NCBI GenBank assembly: GCA_036346255.1 | Contig: CM070634.1 | Span: forward strand, 73,674,476-73,738,475 | Reading direction: 5' to 3' | DNA length: 64,000 bases | DNA from: Ampelocalamus luodianensis | Lineage: Eukaryota > Streptophyta > Magnoliopsida > Poales > Poaceae | Shown here: piece after piece, positions 22,916-33,771 of the stretch | Layout of the letters: each line of letters opens with the position of its first letter | How positions within the stretch are numbered: position 1 is the stretch's first letter | The notes under the pieces: model-generated | What the model was told of the DNA's origin: nothing | Databases searched by the model: none | The model's input: only the letters and a program-made list of their open reading frames with translations | Position numbers and translations under genes: made by a program

Positions 22916-23398
22916 TGGCATACTCGAAGGGTATAGTGATTCCAATTAGATATCTGATGTTGATGAGATTAAGGCTACGAGTGGATATGTTTTCCTCTAG
23001 GTGGTGTTGCTGTTTCATGGAGGTCTTGTAAACAGACCATTCTGACAAGGTCAACCATGGAAGCAGAACTCACGGCATTAGATACAGCCACTATTGAAGT
23101 AGAATGGCTGCGTGAACTCCTCGTGGACTTACCGGTGGTTGAAAAACCGATTCCGACCATCCTGATGTATTGTGATAATCAAACAGTTCTCGTTAAAGTG
23201 AACAGTGCAAAGGATAACATGAAGTCTTCCAGACATGTAAAAAGACTATTGAAATATGTTAGAAAATTGAAAAATTCTGAAATAATAGATGTGGATTATA
23301 TTCCAACGGCTAAAAAGCTGGCAGATCCCTTTACAAAGGGTTTATCGCAGAATGTGATATATTATGCATCGAAAGAGATGGGAATGAGACTTATGTGA
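22916..23398 (+). pseudogene. pol: Copia RNase H, degenerate
   Basis: Seen: GYSDSN then a stop (the family has DxDW), ATSGYVF, STMEAELTALDTATIEVEWL (catalytic Glu region), MYCDNQTVLVKVNS (Asp), SSRHVKRLLKYVR and DYIPTAKKLADPFTKGLS, ending MGMRLM then TGA at 23396. The first part is broken by stops and a frameshift at 22916-23020; the last 113 codons are open. RNase H removes template RNA during reverse transcription. Confidence 0.88.
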
Positions 23399-23947
23399 GT
23401 TACACCACAGTGGCAACCCAACCTATATGATCAGAGATCCCGTAAAGTAGGACCTGGGAAAAACAAACTGTTTGGTTAACTGAAGGAGAGTATATTCTAT
23501 AACCCACTCTACTGAAGATGTCGTACTCTCAAATCTGTATGGTAGGATGACTTTGTCTTAATGTGTTCTATGGCTTTAAATAGCAAAGATGATATCATAC
23601 AGAGCATTCTTAAAAGAACATACCTATATGAGCCTGATTGCTGGTCACAGTCTGTGAGAATTGGGTACTCTCTAAGAAGCTCATGAAGAGACACCGGAGT
23701 ATGACTTATATGCTCCACCCGAGGGGTAGCCTATTGGCAGCCTAGTATCAGTCAAGACTTTAGGTGAAACTCATTCACTCAAAACTGTCAATTCAAGACT
23801 CAGTCCATTGTATAGTTGTGAATGAATGTAGCTTAAAGCTCTAGGTGGATGTTCAACCCTAACAGGTCTCCACTAAAAAACTAGTATATTAACAGTGCTT
23901 TGGAACAGCAGGCAAGCTTTGTGAGCCTCTGGGATCTGGTTGGGGAT
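23399..23947 (+). other. 3' untranslated region and polypurine tract of the Copia element
   Basis: No open frame of note. Ends in GGTTGGGGAT directly before the LTR at 23948, a weak polypurine tract. Confidence 0.6.
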
Positions 23948-24973
23948 TGTTGAATTTAATTAGGCTTTGGCCCATTCATTAATCAATAAATCCTAGAAAA
24001 ATCCTAAAGACCCATTCATACATGGTGGTATGTGGGATACTTTAGTCCCATATTGCTAGCCAAGGTGGAGAGACACCACCTTATAAGTTGTAGTATGTCT
24101 AGCCTTGGTAAAGTAAGAGAAATGAGGACTACACGCACGCGTTCGCTCGCCTCGCCTCACCTCGCCTCACCACGCCTCGCCTCGCTAGGCTAGGCTTCGT
24201 GGGCACGCGACGTGCATGTGAATGGTGCGGTCATTCTGGGTTCGATCGTGGGTCCAGACACATCTTCCTTTTGCAATTTTGTTTTGCCATGTAATCCTGT
24301 CAGGATGGAAAGAAACGAAAACGTTATGATTACGCGACGAATTAATTGTGATTAACGAGCCTAATTACGAAACCGAAATACTATAATTACGCGGCGAATT
24401 AATTGTGATTAATGAGCCTTAATCTGATGACGGTTTCCTAATCTGCGAGCGATTTCTTTCTTTGGTCTTTTTAAAATACGCTGCCTGTTTTCTCTCTCAC
24501 ACATTCGCGAAACACATCCGTGCGAGAGAGAACTATCCTCGAGCGCTGCATTGCTACAAGTTGCCCCGTCCTTGAGACCAGCGTGCACCGATGGTGGGGA
24601 GAGTAGGTCTCCGGAACCGTCGTCCTTGTGATACTGTATGGGAGAGGGCGAATAATATTTTTAGGAAGCGACTCCGCGATTGCTCGCCTTTAACTGCATC
24701 GTTTACATCGCCCATTCCCTGCATCGTCTATATCGTCATCTTCCTCATCGGTGACATCCTCTTCTTCATCGCTGCGACACTCTTCGTATCGCATCGGTAA
24801 CATCTAATACTCTGCTCTTACTTCTAATTATCAGTATGAATATATACATTCTATTGTTCGTATTGCTTATCGTCCTAGTTCGTCTTCTGGACATGTTTAG
24901 TACTCCTGCTATTTCTGTAGTCATGGTTTATTTACGAAATTATGTAATCACTAAAGTGCTAAATAGTCTAACA
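23948..24973 (+). repeat. 3' LTR of the Copia element
   Basis: 1026 bp. Compared with the 5' LTR it has an expanded CGCCT run (24146-24190) and a tandem duplication around 24330-24420 of an AATTAATTGTGATTAA-containing unit. Confidence 0.9.
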
Positions 24974-24978
24974 GAGGT

Positions 24979-25407
24979 AATGCAGGCAGTGGTGGCAAGC
25001 TCCGACGACCTCGACGGTAGGTTACTGGCTTACGGAAATCGTGACACACGCCGTGGCGGCGGGGGTTCCGACGCCGAGGAGTGCTAGCGTGCTAGACGAA
25101 AAAGAGGCATCGGTGGGATGGTGCTCAGCACAACGATTGGGGATGGTGCTCAGCACAACGATTGGGGATGGAGGCCTCGGCGAAGGCTGTTTGCCGCTTT
25201 ATTCGAGATCTTATGTGTCGGCATGGTTGTCTTTGGCCCGTGCGCGTCACTGGAGGTGAGACTTGCCCTTCCTTCTTCTTGGGATCTTAGCCGTATTTTC
25301 ACAACGGCTTTGGGAGGGTGCGTGGCGGCAGCGTCAAGCAACGCTCTCGGTGATGAAGTGGTAGCACCTGCTCGGCTGCTGTCAGCTCTTCTCCTTTCAG
25401 ATTTCTT
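24979..25407 (+). other. GC-rich host stretch, exon-like, with 25-bp tandem duplication
   Basis: Continues the host sequence interrupted at 6508/15437. GC-rich, with a possible splice donor GTAGGTT near 25016. A 25-bp unit containing GGTGCTCAGCACAACGATT is duplicated at 25117-25166. The plus frame 25118-25414 (98 codons) shows no motif I recognise, so I do not call it a gene. Confidence 0.4.
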
Positions 25408-25670
25408 ATGTTAAGCCCAGCGAAAATTCTATCGTCGAAATTTCACCAGTAACCGGTGAGATCCGATAAATTTTTATGTCAGGCAAAATAAAATCGAATT
25501 TATTTAATTTTCATTCAAATTCAAAACTTAGATAAAATTCGTCTTTACATCTAAAAAAATAAAAAATCAAATTTAAAAAATTGGCCAAAGGCCGAAATTT
25601 CTGGTAACCGATAAAAACCACTATTATCGCTACCCTCCGATAAAAATTTATTACCGTAATGCTTCCCTGG
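25408..25670. mobile_element. Probable AT-rich MITE with GGTAACCG/CCGGTTAC words
   Basis: Left part has CGAAATTTCACCAGTAACCGG and GATCCGATAAATTTTT; right part has CCGAAATTTCTGGTAACCG and CCGATAAAAATTTATTACCG. These are inverted relative to each other. The style matches the hAT-like end at 63460. Exact ends and TSD are not resolved. Confidence 0.4.
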
Positions 25671-25731
25671 CTTCAACTCTATTAATAAGAACCGTTGATG
25701 CTCGGCTGTGGAAATCTGAAAACACGCATGA

Positions 25732-26385
25732 TTATGACACAATCTTAGCCACCCGTCCCGCGTCATGCTTCTTGAACAGTGAATTAACTTCCATCTCCGT
25801 CTCCTGATGTTCTTCTCGTCCATCCTTTCCAACAGGAGCTTTCCCATTAGAACGATATGGCGCAACACGATTCTTAAGAGTGGCGTCTCAACAACGAGTC
25901 ACCACTCCTACTGGTTGGTCACCACTCCTACTGGTTGTCTGTGCTGGAAGAAACTTCTCTGGGGCAGGATCACCCGCTCCACCTCTTAAGGCCCTACGTT
26001 GCCACCTAGCATCCATCACCAATCTCAAAGCAACCTTCTCCCCCACCCTTTCCTCCCATCCACGGCGAGCCATGTTTCTTGATTCTCTACTTCGTTTGAA
26101 GGTGCCATCGCCACCGACGTCGTCCTCTTCACTGCCCACCCCCGCGCCCTGGACCTCGACCGCGTCCCCACCACTGCCTCTGCCGGATATCTTCGGATCT
26201 TGTGCGCACGCTTCTGCCTGTCCTGCTGCATCATCACCTCGAGATCGGACACGAAATCCTCTTGCACCTGGAGCCTCCTCAGAACTCGCGAAGCCCGAGG
26301 CCACCTGCCCCAGCGCTCCGACCGCGGGCACCAGTTGCTTCGCCGAGGCGAGCGCTTGCACGGCATCCATGGCTTCGCTTCAAAG
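25732..26385 (-). pseudogene. Broken gene of unknown function
   Basis: Seen: the start at 26370 is MDAVQALASAKQLVPAVGAL, then GQVASGFASSEEA. The sense continues in a second frame (VQEDFVSDLEVMMQQDRQKR, AHKIRRYPAEAVV) and returns to the first (GSEEDDVGGDGTFKRS, ARRGWEERVGEKVALRLVMD). After another shift and a 19-bp tandem duplication at about 25896-25930 it ends DATLKNRVAPYRSNGKAPVG...MEVNSLFKKHDAGRVAKIVS and TAA at 25732-25734. The ATG context (GCCATGG) is good for plants. Charged, helix-prone segments suggest a coiled coil. I do not recognise the family, although ALASAKQLVPAV near the start resembles N-terminal helical domains of plant NBS-LRR-type proteins only loosely. The frame breaks mean either a pseudogene or sequence errors. 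Confidence 0.45.
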
Positions 26386-26390
26386 AACTC

Positions 26391-26772
26391 CACGGCAACA
26401 CCGCTTCAAATCACAAAACCGACGCAGCTCTTTCTTGCAAGGTTGTATCTTAATGTCCTCAACCGCCAGCCTATGAACTTCTTGCCGCAATCCCCAATGC
26501 AGAACCGAGGACGAAGCTACGCGGCTTCCATGCTCGATCCAAAGAACTGTTTACTCCCTCCCCTCCGATCCAATCAAACTAGTCCAAAGAATTGCTTGCC
26601 TCAATGGCTCCATCCCCCTCTTTCTTTTAATCAGAATTTGTTGATACCTCATGTGGTGATTTTTTTATTGCAAAGTTCAAGAGACTTTTGCAATGAGATT
26701 AGATCAAGAGACAATGGAGGCGCAGCACAACGTCCCGCCGTCCCGGTGTCTTCCCGGAGGACAGGGTTAGGG
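26391..26772. other. Host stretch, no gene recognised
   Basis: Could hold the 5' untranslated part of the minus-strand gene at 25732-26385. The overlapping plus-strand frame 26200-26790 shows no motif. Confidence 0.4.
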
Positions 26773-26777
26773 GTCTC

Positions 26778-27304
26778 TGTTGGAAATTAATCTAGACTTG
26801 CCAAGTAATAGAGTGCTAGGATCCTGATACAATCAGCATCGGATCAATTTAGTTTGTTTCCTTCGTTGGGCCTTCCATGTTTAGCTTTCCATATTTAACT
26901 TTCCATGTTTAGTTTTGGCTTGGCTAGCAAGTTGATCAGGTGGTCTTTAAAAAGATATGTAATCAGATCAGTTTTAATTGAAGCAATAGAAGGAAAAAAA
27001 AACCCAGAAAAGCTGAGGTGCATACGCAGCACCAAAATATCTCTGTTGGCTTCCTGCGCGTGCGTGTGCTAGCTATTGCTCCTAGTGCATATGCGTGTGT
27101 TCGAGCATTGCTTCCAGCATGTACGTGTGTATCTTGCTCTTTGATCTATGTACGTGTGTGTGTCTTCATCCAGGATCGCTTCCAGTACGTGTTTGAGCGT
27201 GGGCTTCGATCGGTTTCTGCCGAAACTCTCTGCCGAGCGTATGCGTCGTCCAGCGGGAGCTTCTTCTTCGAATCGGCTATTTCGTTTTCGGTTTTAGGCC
27301 AACA
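26778..27304 (+). repeat. 5' LTR of the gag-only Copia element
   Basis: 527 bp, rich in GTACGTGTGTGT and TGCGTGTG words. TTTAAAAAGATATG near 26947 is a possible TATA region. Confidence 0.9.
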
Positions 27305-27305
27305 A

Positions 27306-27321
27306 TTGGTATCAGAGCGAG
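27306..27321 (+). other. Primer-binding site (tRNA-Met)
   Basis: TTGGTATCAGAGCGAG one base after the LTR end AACA. Confidence 0.92.
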
Positions 27322-27345
27322 GTGTAGCGCGTCGTGCCGAAGCAG

Positions 27346-28203
27346 ATGTCGTCCCCGCAAAAGTCCATGGTCAGTGGCGACACCTCGGACACGGTGGCAT
27401 CCAAGGCACCGGCGAAGGAGGGATCGGTAACCCTCCAATACCCAATGCTCACTGAGACCAACTATGGCTCTTGGGCGGTGAAGATGAAGGTGTTCATGCG
27501 TGCACAAGGGGTGTGGCGGCGGTGGAAGGCAATGAGTCGTCGATGAGCGCAAGGACCGATGGCTCTCGCCGCCATATTCTAAGCCGTGCCCGAGGCCATG
27601 ATGATGGTCTTGGCCGAAAATGAGACGGCCAAGGAGGCTTGGGACACCCTGAAGGAGATGCACATCGGCGCTGACCGCGTCAAGGAAGCACGAGCACAGA
27701 CCCTTATGGGTGAGTTCGATGTGATGCGCATGAAGGAGACGGAGTCCATCAAGGACTTCGCCATGAGGCTGACCACCATCGTCAACGAGATTCGTGTCCT
27801 CGGAGACAAGATGGAGGAGCGCACCGTCGTAAAGAAGTTTCTTCGTGCCGTCCCCGACAAATTTTTGCCGATCACCTCCACGATTGAGCAATTTGCTGAT
27901 ATGAAGACGATGACAGTTGTGGAGGTGGTTGGGCGACTAAAGGCGTATGAGGAACGTACGAAGGGACGGCGGTGCGACGAGGAAGGTGAGCATCTACTAC
28001 TCACCCGTGCCGAGTGGGAATTCAGGTTCAATAAAGAGGGCAACTCTGGCATGAAGAATCGCAAGTTCGACAAGACAAAGGTTCGCTGCTACAATTGTCA
28101 GGACTACGGGCACTTCGCTTCTGAATGCCGTAATCCCAGGAAGGAGAGAGCGGAGACGCATTTAATTGTGGCTGATGCTGAAGACGAACCGGCGTTGCTT
28201 TGA
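27346..28203 (+). pseudogene. gag: Copia Gag of the gag-only element
   Basis: Seen: MSSPQKSMVSGDTSDTVASK, VTLQYPMLTETNYGSWAVKM, KVFMRAQGVW, then a short disturbed zone (27520-27580) where the sense passes through the other frames (AVEGNESS, VDERKDR) before returning as MALAAIF, a stop and AVPEAMMMVLAENETAKEAW. The rest is open to 28203: TLKEMHIGADRVKEARAQTL, VMRMKETESIKDFAMRLT, RTVVKKFLRAVPDKFLPI, EWEFRF and the zinc knuckle CYNCQDYGHFASEC, ending DEPALL and TGA. The N-terminal UBN2/DUF4219-like region and knuckle are those of Copia Gag. In relatives the protease follows; here a tandem repeat follows instead. About 206 codons in the C-terminal part are intact. Confidence 0.88.
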
Positions 28204-28378
28204 TGTTGAGTTGAGTCCGGGACGTTGAAGAGATGTGTTCGCCGTCCTGAGTCAAGTGCTTTGATTTGATGTTGAGTTGAGTCCGGGGCGTTGAAGAGAT
28301 GTGTTCGCCGTCCTAAGTCGAGTTCGTGGAGTTGAGTTCGGGATGTTGAAGAGATGTGTTCGCCATCCTGTGTCAAAT
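28202..28378 (+). repeat. Tandem repeat of about 65 bp downstream of gag
   Basis: Nearly three copies of a unit containing GAGTTGAGTCCGGGACGTTG and AAGAGATGTGTTCGCCGTCC. The first copy begins at the gag stop codon. Confidence 0.9.
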
Positions 28379-28440
28379 ATCAGTTGGGCAAGTCGTAGTT
28401 GAGACCGATCGCATAACAAGTTAGAGTCTGTAAGTCTAGA

Positions 28441-28452
28441 TTAGGGGGAGAT
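28441..28452 (+). other. Polypurine tract
   Basis: TTAGGGGGAGAT directly before the 3' LTR. Confidence 0.85.
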
Positions 28453-28974
28453 TGTTGGAAATTAATCTAGACTTGCCAAGTAATAGAGTGCTAGGATCCT
28501 GATGCAATCAGCATCGGATCAATTTAGTTTGTTTCCTTCATTGGGCCTTCCATGTTTAGCTTTCCATATTTAACTTTCCATGTTTAGTTTCGGCTTGGCT
28601 AGCAAGTTGATCAGGTGGTCTTTAAAAAGACATAATCAGATCAGTTTTAATTGAAGCAATAGAAGGGAAAAAAAACCAGAAAAGCTGAGGTGCATATGCA
28701 GCACCAAAATATCTCTGTTGGCTTCCTGCGCGTGCGTGTGCTAGCTATTGCTCCTAGTGCATATGCGTGTGTTCGATGTACGTGTGTATCTTGCTCTTTG
28801 ATCTACGTACGTGTGTGTGTCTTCATCCAGGATCGCTTCCGGTACGTGTTTGAGCGTGGGCTTCGATCGGTTTCCTGCCGAGTGTTCTGCCGAAACTCTC
28901 TGCCGAGCGTATGTGTCGTCCAGCGGGAGCTTCTTCTTCGAATCGGTTATTTCGTTTTCGGTTTTAGGCCAACA
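28453..28974 (+). repeat. 3' LTR of the gag-only Copia element
   Basis: 522 bp. Differs from the 5' LTR mainly by a deletion of about 15 bp (after GTGTTCGA) and an insertion of about 13 bp (GCCGAGTGTTCT). Confidence 0.9.
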
Positions 28975-28979
28975 GTCTC

Positions 28980-29585
28980 TCCCATAGAATTTTCTTCCGT
29001 CTGTGCTGCCTGCCTACCCAAAACTCTACAACTTCTTCTTTTCCTCTGGTACGCGTAAACTATCATCATATGGAAGCTTACCGTCATCATCCCGCACCGC
29101 TGAAGTAGGGCATTCAATATCTGAATGGCCCATTACACAAGGGAAACAAAAAAAAAAAAAAAAAGCAGCTTCTCGTACTATTTAAAATACGAATACCAAT
29201 TTATTTTAGCACGGTATCGGTAAATATTATATTTATTAAAATTGATATGAATTGTTTTCGGTGCAAGAACAAAACGAGGAACGAGAATATAGTCTTACGA
29301 GGAGAAATGAATTAGATGCATGTCTTCGGCTATTGTGAAGGTCCCAGCGGAAAAAATCTCAGGGATTAGCTCTTCTCCAGTACTTGGGCTATGTTTCTAG
29401 AATCCAGCGTATGACAAAGTGACTAACGGCCCACATAACCAGCACAGGAAGCGCCCAGCTCACACCCTAGCAGCCCACTGCGCGCTCCACCTCACAGCTC
29501 ACGTCCTTCAATTTCTTAGGTTGTTTTGGTTTCTTCCGGTTTTATCGAAAAAACCAGACCCTCCGAATCAACTATTTCTGCCTAC
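28980..29585. other. Host stretch with poly-A run and hAT-MITE-like remnant
   Basis: No gene recognised. A poly-A run lies at about 29141-29163. From about 29517 the sequence (GGTTTTATCGAAAAAACC, AATCAACTATTTCTGCCTAC) is continued after the large Ty3 element at 44858 by a second diverged copy of the same ~55-bp unit. Confidence 0.45.
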
Positions 29586-30362
29586 CGTACTGTGAGGACC
29601 CGGAATATTTAACTAGTAACACTTAACCTCCAAATGGTTCTAACGTTACTAATTAAACATTCTAAACCTCGATGGACATATGCTTCCCAGAATTGCAGCA
29701 TATGCACATCATCACAAAATTTACACATCATTTCCATACAACATACATCACTAAGTTCAATAACGACATACATAAAGTAAAGTTATTACAAAAGAGCCGA
29801 CCGGCCAAATAAAACAATATACAAGAAAGACAGCGGAAGCAAAAGATGTCATAAGATGGCTAGAACAAAAGTCGACCGGTTAGCCAACATAACCCACAAG
29901 GCAACCGACCGGGCCGCCAAGCTAGTCGCCCCGCAAGCTACCACAACAAAGCTCACAAAAGTGAGGCCCCTCGAGCTCACCTTCTTCCTCTGCAACAAAT
30001 ACATTTAAGCAAGATAACTGAGTACACAAAGGTACTCGCAAGATTGACGTGTGGAATAGCAGACCTATTCATAAACTACATGCAAGCTTATTTAGGTGGA
30101 GGTTGTATGTCTCATTTTGCATAAAGCCAACTTTATTTGCAATAATATAATACATTTAAAGGCAAGTTTGCAAATCTGTTTTGTTGTCAAAATTACGGCG
30201 AAATAAAGATACATACAAGTAACCACCTGGAAGTGACTATCCCAATAGTCACCACAACATAGCACAAATCCTCGATTCGTACCACCCATCAAGTTTTAAT
30301 TAAAAGGTTGTAGTCTAGTTCTCACGGGGCGTATCCAAGCGTGTCCATAACCTAGGACGAGG

Positions 30363-30374
30363 CTATTCGAATAG
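30363..30374. promoter_or_regulatory. Palindrome CTATTCGAATAG in LTR
   Basis: Perfect dyad, preceded by GTCCATAACCTAGGACGAGG and followed by TTTTAACCCTGCAGGGG. Confidence 0.8.
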
Positions 30375-30890
30375 TTTTAACCCTGCAGGGGTGTACCAAT
30401 GTACCCACACTTCAGACCGCCTTTAAGCCACAAAGCACACTTCCGAAGGTATGTCGGCACGACTAAGTCCTACGAGACGCTTTCCAATATTGTGCATTGA
30501 CTACGAGCCGCTCGTATGGATAGAAACTCATATGCTTACATTGCAAGCCGAAAGACAACAAATCCCATCACGGGTGAAGTCTTTCGGACACTACAATGCT
30601 CCCAACACCATCCCTCCTGCGACTCCCTGCGACGCGAAGCCAATACACTCCAAAGTACTAAGTTAAGAGAGGTCTCATACCCTCTAGTGTGGTTAGCACG
30701 CAAAAATGCTCAGTACGGTGGCGCAAGTAACTCGGTCCTTAATGACCCGGGCACCATTCCAGTCACACCCAAAAGCACACCAACATACCATTGTGCCCAA
30801 GTCTAAATCCTTTTGTTTTTAGGTTTTAGTTTTCATAAATAGACATGGCACAAGGTGGAAATCATAATCATAATAAGTTTTATAGATCAA

Positions 30891-30912
30891 GGTTATCGAC
30901 AAGTCGATAACC
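30891..30912. repeat. Hairpin with 10-bp perfect arms in LTR
   Basis: Arms GGTTATCGAC and GTCGATAACC around AA. Conserved at 41130-41151 and 61374-61395; 7 bp are lost in the related copy at 47983-47997. Confidence 0.85.
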
Positions 30913-32029
30913 GCCTATTTCTACCGGAAGCTAAGCATGGCTAAGCAATTAATTCGTAAGCTACTAAGTGATAAGAGCTCATCCACGAACTCTAATCACA
31001 GCAATAACCTAGGCTCATGGTAGTAGAGAATAATCATTTGTCTAAGGAAATGCATCTACTAGGTCAACTATTAACACAAAGTAGCAATGCATACATAGAA
31101 TTTGAAATCAACATAAATACTTAAAATACTGGGATTAACATGATCAAACTGCTTGCCTTGCTGGATTTGTTCTTGCTGCAGAGGGGAGTGCTCAGGTTCA
31201 AAGTTTTCTTCGGAACCTAACGCGAAAAGGCGATAAGAACCGATAAGAACGAAGAACACCAAAAGGAACTCAACAACAAAGAACATCCAAATCCAATGAA
31301 ATTTCTACAGCAGCTAGAGGTTGATTTTAGATAATTTTAGAAACAAGAATCACTTCATTTGGACTTAGCATGAAAAAGTTATGGCTAATCTAAGTTCTCT
31401 CAGCCTGAAAAATCACAATTAAATTAATTTCGGTTACTGTTCATGACGAAAATTTCTAGAATGATCTGGAACTTGAAATTTTTATGGTGGGTAGATATGG
31501 TTATCCTAACAACAGCAAAACTGAGTTTGCACAATTTGAAGTTGAAATGAATTAGTTATGATTTTTCTAAGTTCTAAAACTAGCATATACCACTTTTCTG
31601 GAGCATAAATAAGGACAAAGCCTAGTTCATATTAAAGCCTGCCTACAGATAAATTTTACCAAGTTGAGTTTGCTCAGTTTGCAATTACAGAGAGAAAGTT
31701 ATGTATTTTACAAGTTTTCAAAGAATTTCTAGATAACCATATTCACTAAACAAGATCATGTTTTTAAATCATTTTCTCACATACATATGATTTAAATCCA
31801 TTTTCAGATTAAAGTTCATACTATAACAAAGCTACAGAAACTGGAATCATTCAAAAAGAAGCTAAAATGACAAAGATAAACACTTTTGAAATTTGAAACA
31901 TTAAAAGACTTAGAAAATTTGAGCTCTCGGAGTTCCGATGAATCAAGGAAAACGAGAGGTCGGGGCGTTGATCTTGCATCGCAGGCCACAGCACCTCAGC
32001 TACGCCGCACGGAAGACCTCCTTCCGCAT

Positions 32030-32930
32030 TGGGAGGTCCGACCGTTGAGATCCGATCCAACGGCCATGACCAGTGCATGCACAACAGACGCAAGGGAGGT
32101 CCTCGCGCTTATCAGAGGTCGTGGACCGCCGATCGAGATCCGGCGGTCCCGAGCACTAGGGGAGGTCCTAAGGCTTTACAACCAAGGGAGGAGGTCCTAG
32201 ACGGTCAAGATCTCCAGGGGGAGGTCTTGATCGGCTGGGATTTACACGAGCAGGTCTTGGATGGCCAAGATCTACTCGGGGAGGTCCTAAGCGATAGTGT
32301 TTTAACGGGAGGAGATCTGGACGGTTCAGATCAGGCCTAGGGAGGTCCTGAACGGTTCAGATCGATGCGGAGGGAGGTCTGAGCGCTAAGGATTTTACAA
32401 AATGAGATCTAACGCTCAGATCTAAACCGGGGAGGTCGTGAACGGCTAGGATTAAGCCTAAGATGTCCTGAGCGGGGTTTTCTTTGTAAAAGGCCAGGGG
32501 TGGATTTTTGCAAAGAGGACCCCGAGGGTGGTCTTTGCAAAATGACCGAGGGGAGGTCTTTTTACAAAGAGGACCTCGGTGGAGGTCCAGGGGGTGGTTT
32601 TGGCAAAATGACCCAGAGGAGGTCCTTTTGCGCAGGAGTGGTCCTAGCGGCTAGGATTTAACCGGGGTGGTCCTAGACGGTTAGGATCGACTCAAGGGGA
32701 GGCCCTAGCACACAAGGTTTTACACAAAGCTAGATCTAACGGCTAAGAGCTAAACCCAGGAGGTCTTTTAACGGCGGAGAACGCTCTAGGAGGTCTTGGG
32801 ACTTAGAAATTTACACTAAAACCTCTACTGCATGATCCGACTTGGGGTGGTCTTAACTACGAGATTAAACTAGGGGGAGGTCGTGGACGACCACGATGAA
32901 CCCGAGGAGGTCCAAGGTGCTTCTAACGGT
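32030..32930. repeat. GGAGGTCCT micro-repeat array in LTR
   Basis: More than 25 GGAGGTC(C/T) words at 20-45 base intervals, mostly followed by (A)ACGGCTAGGAT or ACGGTTCAGATC. Parallel arrays: 42030-42960 in the sister LTR, 59100-59815 (reverse complement) in the solo LTR. Confidence 0.8.
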
Positions 32931-33759
32931 GCGGGTCCTAAGGACAGCGACTAAAAGGTGGCGGCTAAGGACAACTTAAATGCTGCTGATGATTGGCAAT
33001 AAAGGAACCTAAAAGGGACTTTAATGACCTCTGGATTTTAATTCTAAGCCCAAGGCCCACACGTCGGTGACACCCGGCACGGATCAAGACATGATTAATG
33101 CGCCAATGATTAGCAATGATTGGGCATTAATGCTGTCCTAAGAAAATGACAAAACGGGAGTTTGCACCGGCAAAACTCCCGAGCGCGTTTAACGGCTTGC
33201 CGCCGGCGACAGGGACCACGCCGGCGCCAACTAAATACTTGAATGGAACCGCAATATCATCACGGAGCTAAAGGTGGCAACCTCGGCGGCGGCGACGGCC
33301 TTGAACGCCGGCGAGCCGGAGATAGGCTAGGAAGGCTTACTACGAAACAACACGAGCTCTAGAAAATAACAAGGCTAAGGGATGGGCACCTGAGGGCAGG
33401 GAGGGGACCACGGTGGTCGGAGGAGCTTGGAGGAGGTCGACGAAGTCCGGCGGTGATGTGCTTGCCGGCGATGGAGAAGGAGATGAGCCCGACCCCGAAA
33501 AGCAGCTCCCCAACTTGCACACCTCTGCGATGGATAACCACAGCAAGTTAGAGAATGCTCGAGGTGCTCGAGATGACAAATAAAACAGGCAAGAACGCTG
33601 ATGGAACCACTGGAGCTCGAGCTTCGGCAGGGAGCTCCAAGATCCGGCAATGGCGAGGGAGGGTGGTGTTCTTGGGGGCTTGAGTTTGAGGACCAGCTCA
33701 ACTGAGGGAGCTCAAGCACAGCCAAGAACGAAGAAAGGAAAGGAGAAGGAAGGTCTCGG

Positions 33760-33771
33760 GCTATACATAGC
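33760..33771 (-). promoter_or_regulatory. TATA-like word GCTATGTATAGC, left LTR
   Basis: Minus strand GCTATGTATAGC; the same word occurs in the right LTR (43777-43788) and the solo LTR (58293-58304). Confidence 0.5.

Larger units (their letters stand above)
15438..24973 (+). mobile_element. Decayed Ty1/Copia retrotransposon
   Basis: LTRs 15438-16384 and 23948-24973 begin TGTTGRATTTAATT and end AATAGTCTAACA. GAGGT at 15433-15437 and 24974-24978 is the TSD. Between them, in plus orientation, lie gag, protease, integrase, RT and RNase H in Copia order, with many stops and frameshifts. A 3-kb solo LTR (17171-20218) splits the gag zinc knuckle. I see no standard TGGTATCAGAGC primer site after 16384. 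The LTRs differ clearly, including a tandem duplication in the right one, so this insertion is probably older than the Ty3 element beside it. Confidence 0.92.
26778..28974 (+). mobile_element. Gag-only non-autonomous Copia element (TR-GAG type), 2.2 kb
   Basis: LTRs 26778-27304 and 28453-28974 start TGTTGGAAATTAATC and end TTAGGCCAACA. GTCTC at 26773-26777 and 28975-28979 is the TSD. A TTGGTATCAGAGCGAGG primer site follows the first LTR and TTAGGGGGAGA precedes the second. The 1148-bp interior codes only gag plus a 3' tandem repeat; no protease, integrase or RT. All cis signals for reverse transcription are present, so it could be mobilised in trans by an autonomous Copia element. LTR copies differ by about ten substitutions and short indels, so the insertion is fairly young. 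Confidence 0.93.
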
